Source of the DNA: JAOAHC01 sp964593045
GTDB lineage: Bacteria; Bacillota; Clostridia; TANB77; CAG-465
Assembly: GCA_964593045.1 (NCBI GenBank)
Contig: CAZQJQ010000005.1
Coordinates: 1 to 47,448 of the forward strand
DNA length: 47,448 nt
Direction: 5' to 3'
Part shown: one piece after another, positions 42,557-47,448 of the stretch
Layout: the number at the start of each line of letters is the position of its first letter
Numbering within the stretch: the stretch's first letter is position 1
Made by a program: the position numbers and the translations under genes
Notes under the pieces: model-generated
Told to the model about the DNA's origin: nothing
The model's input: only the letters and a program-made list of their open reading frames with translations
Database searches by the model: none

Positions 42557-43390
42557 GTGGTGAAAGAATTGGAAATATATTTAGATTATATTTTTATTGA
42601 AAACCTATTTTTTTGTATTTTAATACTTTATGAAATTGGTATATTTACTAAGAATAAAATAAAAAAAACAAATATAATTATTGCTTCAATTATTTCTGCT
42701 TTTTATACGACTATAATCTTTCTTTTTCAAGAAAGTTTTTTAAACAATATTTTTTTGAAATTTTTAATTGTTGCTATAACTATTTATATATCCTTCCTGC
42801 CTAATAATTTTAAAAAATATTTTAAATTTTTTATATACTATATTGGTATATATACTTTTAATGTTGGTTTGATAATAGCTATAACATTGTTTTTTGATTT
42901 AAATATTTCTGCTGAAATTACAAAGTACGGAGTATATTTTTTTTCTTTTATATTTACTTACTTATACAATAAACATATGTGGAAATTGTGGAAAATAAAG
43001 TTAAAAGAATCTCAAATATATTATAACATAACAATATTAAATAAAGGAAAAAAGGTAGAGTTTAAAGCACTTCTGGATACGGGTAATAGTTTAAAGTATG
43101 GAATAAATGAGTTAGATGTTCTAGTTATAGAAAATTCTTTAAAAGAAAGGATTGATGAAAATGTAGAAGATAAAAAGAAAATAACTGTTAATATATCTAC
43201 AGCAAATGGAAAAAGTTTAAAAAACGGATATATTATAGAAAATGTATTAATTCAAAAAAAAGATACTTGTTTTTTGCTTAAAAAAGTTGCTGTAATTTTT
43301 GTAGAAGAAAAATTATCATCGGATAATAGTTTTCAAAGTTTAATAAGTCTAAATACATATTTAGAAAATTTACAGGGGGTAGAATTATGA
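42557..43390 (+). CDS. spoIIGA: Pro-sigma-E processing protease SpoIIGA
   Basis: A 277-residue protein with five hydrophobic N-terminal helices (residues about 10-150). A soluble C-terminal aspartic-protease-like domain carries DTGN at 174-177 (catalytic Asp). SpoIIGA cleaves the pro-sequence of sigma-E at the sporulation septum. It begins with two consecutive GTG codons. TATAAT (42547-42552) is only five to eight bases upstream and no ribosome binding site is seen, so the transcript may be leaderless or the annotated start may be slightly off. The stop overlaps the sigE start by four bases. Confidence 0.88.
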   Translation: MVKELEIYLDYIFIENLFFCILILYEIGIFTKNKIKKTNIIIASIISAFYTTIIFLFQESFLNNIFLKFLIVAITIYISFLPNNFKKYFKFFIYYIGIYTFNVGLIIAITLFFDLNISAEITKYGVYFFSFIFTYLYNKHMWKLWKIKLKESQIYYNITILNKGKKVEFKALLDTGNSLKYGINELDVLVIENSLKERIDENVEDKKKITVNISTANGKSLKNGYIIENVLIQKKDTCFLLKKVAVIFVEEKLSSDNSFQSLISLNTYLENLQGVEL

Positions 43391-44097
43391 GATATTTAAT
43401 AAAAATAAAAGAAATTTATATAAAAATATTACAAAAATTAGGAGCTGATGACAATATTTTGCTATATATTGCGGGATCAGATAAACTTCCTCCGCCACTT
43501 TCTTATGAAGAGGAACAACAATTGCTTTTAAAGTTAATGCAAAAAGATTCAGAGGCTAAGAATAGGCTTATTGAAAAAAACTTGAGACTGGTTGTATATA
43601 TAGCTAAAAAATTTGAAAATTCAGGTGTGAATATAGAAGATTTAATTTCTATTGGAACTATTGGACTTATAAAAGGAATAAATAGCTATGATTTAGATAA
43701 AAATATAAAACTTGCGACGTATGCATCAAGATGTATAGAAAATGAAATTTTAATGTATCTTAGGAAAAACAATAAACTAAAAACAGAAGTTTCTATAGAT
43801 GAACCAATAAATGTTGATGGAGAAGGAAATGATTTATTGTTAGCAGATATCCTAGGTACTGAAAATGACAGCGTTTTTAAAGCAATAGAAGAAAGCGATA
43901 ATAAAAAAGTGTTATATTTTGCCATAAACAAATTAAACAAAAGAGATAGATTAATTATGCAACTAAGATATGGATTTGATGGATCAAATGAACTAACTCA
44001 AAAAGAGGTGGCAGATAAATTAGGGATATCTCAATCATATATTTCAAGAATAGAGAAAAAAGTCATAAACAATCTAAAAAAGAGTTTTTTAAAATAA
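43387..44097 (+). CDS. sigE: Sporulation sigma factor E (pro-sigma-E)
   Basis: A 236-residue sigma-70 family factor active in the mother cell after septation. The first 27 residues form the pro-sequence (amphipathic KIKEIYIKILQKLGADD, then YIAGSDKLPPPL), cut by SpoIIGA. Region 2 follows with NLRLVVYIAKKFENSGVNIEDLISIGTIGLI and KLATYASRCIENEILM, and region 4 has a helix-turn-helix (TQKEVADKLGISQSYISRIEKKV). The ATGA overlap with spoIIGA means that the processing enzyme and its substrate are co-translated. Confidence 0.94.
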   Translation: MRYLIKIKEIYIKILQKLGADDNILLYIAGSDKLPPPLSYEEEQQLLLKLMQKDSEAKNRLIEKNLRLVVYIAKKFENSGVNIEDLISIGTIGLIKGINSYDLDKNIKLATYASRCIENEILMYLRKNNKLKTEVSIDEPINVDGEGNDLLLADILGTENDSVFKAIEESDNKKVLYFAINKLNKRDRLIMQLRYGFDGSNELTQKEVADKLGISQSYISRIEKKVINNLKKSFLK

Positions 44098-44157
44098 TGC
44101 GTATGTAATTGCTATTTTGTGATGAAAATATATACAAAAGGAAATAGGAGGTTACAT

Positions 44158-44943
44158 ATGAATATTAAAGTTGAGATAAAAGGAGTAGATACTTCTAAAT
44201 TACCTAAATTTAGCAATGAAAAGCAAATGGAAATGCTAAGAAGAATAAAAAACAATGAAGGAGGAGAGGAACTAAAAGAGGAGTTTATAATGGCAAATTT
44301 AAGGCTTGTATTGAGCCTTATACAAAAATTTAACAATAGAGGAGAAAGTATAGATGATATATTTCAAATAGGAGTTGTTGGATTAATAAAAGCAATTGAT
44401 AATTTTGACATTAAGCAAAATGTCCAGTTTTCAACTTATGCTGTTCCAATGATAATAGGAGAAATAAAAAGGTTTTTAAGGGATAATAGTGCTTTTAGAG
44501 TAACGAGATCTTTGAGAGATTTAGCATATAGACTATACCAAGAGAAAGAAAAATACGTAAACGAAAAAAATGAAGAACCTACTGTTGATGAACTATGTAA
44601 AATAACAGGAGAAGACAGAGAAGAAGTAATTCTTGCTTTAGATAGTATGATTCAACCAATGTCTATATATAGTGCAGTATATAATGATGGAGGAGATTGT
44701 ATTTATGTTGTAGATCAATTAAAAGATAGTAAAGATGAGGCAGAGAGTATAATAGACAGTATCTCTACTAGTCAAATATTAGATAAATTATCAGCTAAAG
44801 AAAAAAATATAATTGAAAAAAGATATTTTCAAGATAAAACGCAAACAGAGTTAGCTGAAGAGTTAGGAGTATCACAAGCTCAAATATCTAGAATAGAGAA
44901 AAATGCAATAGAGAGAATAAAAAAGAAAATGGGTAAAATTTAA
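44158..44943 (+). CDS. sigG: Sporulation sigma factor G
   Basis: A 261-residue late forespore sigma factor. The N-terminus KVEIKGVDTSKLPKF is the sigma-G-specific segment that distinguishes it from sigma-F. Region 2 has NLRLVLSLIQKFNNRGESIDDIFQIGVVGLIKAIDNFD and FSTYAVPMIIGEIKRFLRD, and region 4 has TQTELAEELGVSQAQISRIEK. The start at 44158 with GGAGG is chosen over an upstream ATG pair. It lies 61 bases after sigE, the conserved sigE-sigG order. Confidence 0.94.
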   Translation: MNIKVEIKGVDTSKLPKFSNEKQMEMLRRIKNNEGGEELKEEFIMANLRLVLSLIQKFNNRGESIDDIFQIGVVGLIKAIDNFDIKQNVQFSTYAVPMIIGEIKRFLRDNSAFRVTRSLRDLAYRLYQEKEKYVNEKNEEPTVDELCKITGEDREEVILALDSMIQPMSIYSAVYNDGGDCIYVVDQLKDSKDEAESIIDSISTSQILDKLSAKEKNIIEKRYFQDKTQTELAEELGVSQAQISRIEKNAIERIKKKMGKI

Positions 44944-44949
44944 AAATAG

Positions 44950-44983
44950 ACCTGGTTAAATACCAGGTTTGTTATTTTTTTTT
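44950..44983 (+). terminator. Terminator after sigG
   Basis: ACCTGGT, 5-base loop, ACCAGGT, TTGTTA and then a run of T. Confidence 0.85.
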
Positions 44984-45019
44984 ATATATCTCATATAATT
45001 TAAATGAGAAGGTGAAGAT

Positions 45020-45577
45020 ATGGAAAAAAAAAGAATATATTTGAGCCCATCAACACAAGAAAATAACGTGGGTGTGGATGATTATGGAACTGAGGAGTAT
45101 AGAATGAACTTAATAGCAGATAATCTAGAAAAGTTACTTGAGGATTCGGGCAAATACATAGTATATAGAAATAATGAAAAAATGGACATATCAGAAATAG
45201 TAGCAGAAAGTAACAAGTTAAATCCTGATATACATGTAGCAATTCATAGTAATGCGGGAAATACTGTTGCAACAGGGCCAGAGGTTTTTATTGCAAAAGA
45301 AGATGGAAAATCTGAAATTTTAGCGGATGCATTATATGATAATATTATGAAGATATATTATGATCAAAGTAAAGGTAGAGGGGTAAAAATTGATAATGAG
45401 TTAAGAGAATTGCGTGAGACTAACGCACCTTCTTCTTTAATTGAGATAGCTTTTCATGATAATATAAAAGATGCTGATTGGATTGTTTCTAATACAGATG
45501 AAATTGCTTTGGCACTTAAAAAGGGAATAGATGAATATTTTACTAAAATAGGTAAAAGTGTTGAGAATATACAGTAA
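45020..45577 (+). CDS. N-acetylmuramoyl-L-alanine amidase-like protein (Amidase_3)
   Basis: A 185-residue Amidase_3-fold protein without a signal peptide. It starts with KRIYLSPSTQENNVG and retains E25/E26 (TEEYRMN), the IHSNA zinc His (H76) and the IEIAFHDN segment with the catalytic Glu (E142). The first zinc histidine of DPGHGG is replaced by SPSTQ, as in some phage and clostridial amidases. Its family cleaves the muramoyl-alanine bond; CwlD of this type starts cortex muramic-lactam formation in spores. The small size and the lack of an export signal argue against a simple secreted hydrolase. It lies between sigG and murF with its own ribosome binding site (AGAAGGTG). Confidence 0.75.
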   Translation: MEKKRIYLSPSTQENNVGVDDYGTEEYRMNLIADNLEKLLEDSGKYIVYRNNEKMDISEIVAESNKLNPDIHVAIHSNAGNTVATGPEVFIAKEDGKSEILADALYDNIMKIYYDQSKGRGVKIDNELRELRETNAPSSLIEIAFHDNIKDADWIVSNTDEIALALKKGIDEYFTKIGKSVENIQ

Positions 45578-45604
45578 TTATGGTAGAATACATTTGGTGA
45601 TAGT

Positions 45605-46978
45605 ATGTTAAGTATAAATGAAATTGTAATTGCTTCTAATGGTAAATTAATAAATGGAAATAAAGAGAATATTATTAAAACATTTAAAATAGATAGTAGA
45701 GAATCTGAAAAAGATGATTTCTATATTCCAATTATAGGAGAAAAAAATGATGGGCATAAGTTTATACTTGATTGTGTCAAAAATAAAATAAAAGGATTTT
45801 ATATAACTTCAACATGTATTGATAAAGAAAATATAATTAAGGAAAGTATAAAAATAAATAAAGATATAAATATAATAGAAGTAGAAGATACTTTAAAATC
45901 TCTTGAGGCTATAGGTGAATATAATAGAAAAAAACATATTGATATTCCAATAATTGCAGTAACAGGGAGCGTAGGAAAAACTAGCACCAGACAAATGATA
46001 GCCAGTGTTCTTTCTAAAAAATATAATGTTCTTGTGACGTATAAAAACTATAATAGCAATATAGGACTTCCACTTATGCTTCTTAAAATAGAAAGACAAG
46101 ATATTTGTGTTTTAGAAGTTGGAATAAGTAATTTTGGTGAAATGGACATAATTACAAAATATTTAAAGCCAAATGTTGCAGTAATAACAAATATAGGGAC
46201 ATCTCATATTGAATTTTTTAAAACGCAGGATAATATTCTAAAAGAAAAGTTTAAAATTACAAGTAATATGCAAAAAGAAAAGATAGTTATATTAAATTCA
46301 GATGATAAATATTTAGAAAATGTGAGTGAAAAAAAAGATTTAAAAACAATCAAATATAGCAAAAATGATTGTTCAAATATACAGTATTTTAATAATAAGG
46401 TAGAATATGATACTACAATATATGGTGAAACTACTAAAGTTATAATTAATGCTCTTGGAACACATAATATATATAATTCTTTAGTCGCAATAAAAGTAGG
46501 AGAAATATATAATATTAAAAAAGAAGATATTGTTAGAGGAATTTCAGAATATAGCAATTTTTTAAGAAGGTTTGAAATAAAGTCTTCAGTAAAAGGAGTT
46601 ACTATAATAGATGATGCATATAATTCAAGTTATGACTCTGTAAAATCAGGACTGGATACTTTTTCAAAGCTTAATTATAAAAGAAAAGTAGTTGTGTTAG
46701 GAGATATGTTAGAACTAGGAGAATATTCTGCTACTATGCATGAAAAAGTAGGAATGCTGTTTAAAGAATATAACTTTGATAAAGTCATATTAATAGGAAG
46801 TCAGAGCGTTAATACATATAAAGAGGCAGTAAAATATTTAAAAGATAAAGCTAAATATTTTAAAACAAAAGAAGAAGCTATAGAAGATATAATAAAAGAA
46901 GAAAAAGGAACTGCAATATATTTTAAAGCTTCGAATTCAATGAAGTTTAGTGAAATTATTGAGAATATAATAAAATAG
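45605..46978 (+). CDS. murF: UDP-MurNAc-pentapeptide synthetase MurF
   Basis: A 457-residue Mur ligase that adds D-Ala-D-Ala to UDP-MurNAc-tripeptide. It has an N-terminal UDP-binding domain (residues 1-105), the ATP loop TGSVGKTSTR in the central domain near 118, the NYNSNIGLPLMLL segment, TNIGTSHIEFF, and DDAYNSSYDSV and VVLGDMLELGEYS in the C-terminal domain. MurF is preferred to MurC/D/E because of these motifs. It starts 27 bases after the amidase; GGTGAT lies before the ATG. Confidence 0.9.
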   Translation: MLSINEIVIASNGKLINGNKENIIKTFKIDSRESEKDDFYIPIIGEKNDGHKFILDCVKNKIKGFYITSTCIDKENIIKESIKINKDINIIEVEDTLKSLEAIGEYNRKKHIDIPIIAVTGSVGKTSTRQMIASVLSKKYNVLVTYKNYNSNIGLPLMLLKIERQDICVLEVGISNFGEMDIITKYLKPNVAVITNIGTSHIEFFKTQDNILKEKFKITSNMQKEKIVILNSDDKYLENVSEKKDLKTIKYSKNDCSNIQYFNNKVEYDTTIYGETTKVIINALGTHNIYNSLVAIKVGEIYNIKKEDIVRGISEYSNFLRRFEIKSSVKGVTIIDDAYNSSYDSVKSGLDTFSKLNYKRKVVVLGDMLELGEYSATMHEKVGMLFKEYNFDKVILIGSQSVNTYKEAVKYLKDKAKYFKTKEEAIEDIIKEEKGTAIYFKASNSMKFSEIIENIIK

Positions 46979-47034
46979 GAGTCACAAAACTAACAAATAT
47001 TTATTTAAAATTGGTTTTTAAGAAATAAAAGTAT

Positions 47035-47070
47035 AAAAGCACATATGGTAGTAATACTATATGTGCTTTT
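47035..47070 (+). terminator. Hairpin after murF
   Basis: AAAAGCACATAT paired with ATATGTGCTTTT around a 12-base loop that can pair further. The U tract is the four U within the arm, so the terminator is moderate. Confidence 0.6.
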
Positions 47071-47097
47071 ACATATAATATACTGGTGATAAGTGCT

Positions 47098-47328
47098 ATG
47101 TCAAAAGGTATTGATTTTAAACAAAAAGAAGTTATAAGCATAACTGATGGAAAGATATTAGGTTTTGTGGTGGATGTTCAAGCTGATTTTCAAAACGGCG
47201 AGATTCAAGCAATTATTGTAGCACAACCTGGCAAAATTTTTAATAATTTTTTAGGCAAGAACAATGTCACTATTCCGTGGACTAAGATTAAAAAAATAGG
47301 TGAAGATGTAATTTTAGTAGAAATATAA
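47098..47328 (+). CDS. PRC-barrel protein of the YlmC/YmxH family
   Basis: A 76-residue small beta protein: KEVISITDGKILGFVVDVQ, GEIQAIIVAQPGK and TIPWTKIKKIGEDVILVE. These are the PRC-barrel strands of the YlmC/YmxH sporulation-associated family, found beside sigE/sigG in Bacilli and Clostridia. The role is unknown. The ATG at 47098 has GGTGAT upstream; an upstream GTG overlaps that site. Confidence 0.85.
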   Translation: MSKGIDFKQKEVISITDGKILGFVVDVQADFQNGEIQAIIVAQPGKIFNNFLGKNNVTIPWTKIKKIGEDVILVEI

Positions 47329-47347
47329 TCTTTTTTGCAAAAAGTTA

Positions 47348-47376
47348 TTGACAAATATCTTAGCTTGTGCTAAAAT
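47348..47376 (+). promoter_or_regulatory. Strong promoter at the right edge
   Basis: TTGACA (47348-47353), 17 bases, TAAAAT (47371-47376). It drives a transcript that leaves the window. Confidence 0.8.
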
Positions 47377-47383
47377 AAGTACA

Positions 47384-47399
47384 TGTCACGAATGTGACA
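47384..47399 (+). promoter_or_regulatory. TGTCAC-GAAT-GTGACA inverted repeat at the start point
   Basis: A perfect 6-bp inverted repeat at the predicted transcription start: an operator or the first hairpin of the RNA. The downstream stretch (about 47409-47424, TTGAAAAATAAACAAT) resembles sequences that precede 16S rRNA genes in Firmicutes, so the transcript may be an rRNA operon. This cannot be confirmed because the window ends at 47448. Confidence 0.45.
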
Positions 47400-47448
47400 A
47401 AGCACATTGAAAAATAAACAATACAAGTAAAAAACCTAAAGCGGTTGT

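Noticed and set aside
47384..47399. A CIRCE heat-shock operator
   Set aside because: The CIRCE consensus is a 9-bp repeat with a 9-base spacer (TTAGCACTC); this has six bases and a different sequence.
1..47448. Mobile elements, CRISPR arrays, tRNA genes or prophage
   Set aside because: No transposase or integrase, no spaced direct repeats, and no tRNA cloverleaf or T-loop were found on reading both strands; a tRNAscan and repeat search were not possible here.

Overview
The window is a chromosomal core region of a very AT-rich, low-GC Gram-positive bacterium, most likely an endospore-forming member of the Clostridia. This is inferred from three things: the oriC layout (rpmH - dnaA - DnaA boxes - dnaN - recF - gyrB), a full set of sporulation genes (spmA, spmB, spoIVFA/spoIVFB-like, spoIIGA, sigE, sigG), and the ftsA-ftsZ-spoIIGA-sigE-sigG order. 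The genus cannot be named from the sequence. I see no IS element, prophage, CRISPR array or tRNA gene.

The replication origin lies at about 25.8-27.6 kb. Left of it almost every gene is on the minus strand, and right of it every gene is on the plus strand, so transcription follows replication on both arms. The only head-on exceptions are a hypothetical gene (7408-7983) and a mini ferredoxin-thioredoxin-reductase-like gene (16551-16733).

Left arm, read outward from the origin: rpmH-rnpA-yidD-yidC-jag (ribosomal protein, RNase P, membrane insertion), mnmE-mnmG-rsmG (tRNA and rRNA modification), parA-parB (segregation) and a small membrane protein. Next come a 34-residue protein of which 18 residues are cysteine and a convergent 60-residue Fe-S/thiol mini-protein. 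Then spmA-spmB, a zinc-ribbon protein, mutS-mutL-miaA-HlyD-like adaptor, a small membrane protein with ruvA, and ftsE-ftsX with two tandem M23 peptidases (division-site wall hydrolysis). Last are sepF, divIVA, a frameshifted HD-domain hydrolase, and the first codons of a prepilin-like gene at the edge.

Right arm: dnaA, dnaN, recF, gyrB, an SDR reductase, a decayed XRE regulator/membrane protein pair, the infC-rpmI-rplT operon behind an attenuator-type leader, efp, two small uncharacterised genes, and a structured intergenic region with a probable small RNA. It continues with miaB, a sporulation M23/M50 pair (spoIVFA/spoIVFB-like), ftsA-ftsZ, spoIIGA-sigE, sigG, a CwlD-type amidase, murF and a PRC-barrel protein. 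The right edge has a strong promoter and a leader for a gene or rRNA operon that lies outside the window.

Most of the content is conserved housekeeping. The items most worth following up are the cysteine-rich micro-protein and its Fe-S neighbour, the candidate small RNA before miaB, the poly-A frameshift in the HD-domain gene, the origin architecture (DnaA boxes, a Spo0A-type box, five TAC trios), the amidase that lacks the usual first zinc histidine, and the unassigned leader at the right edge.
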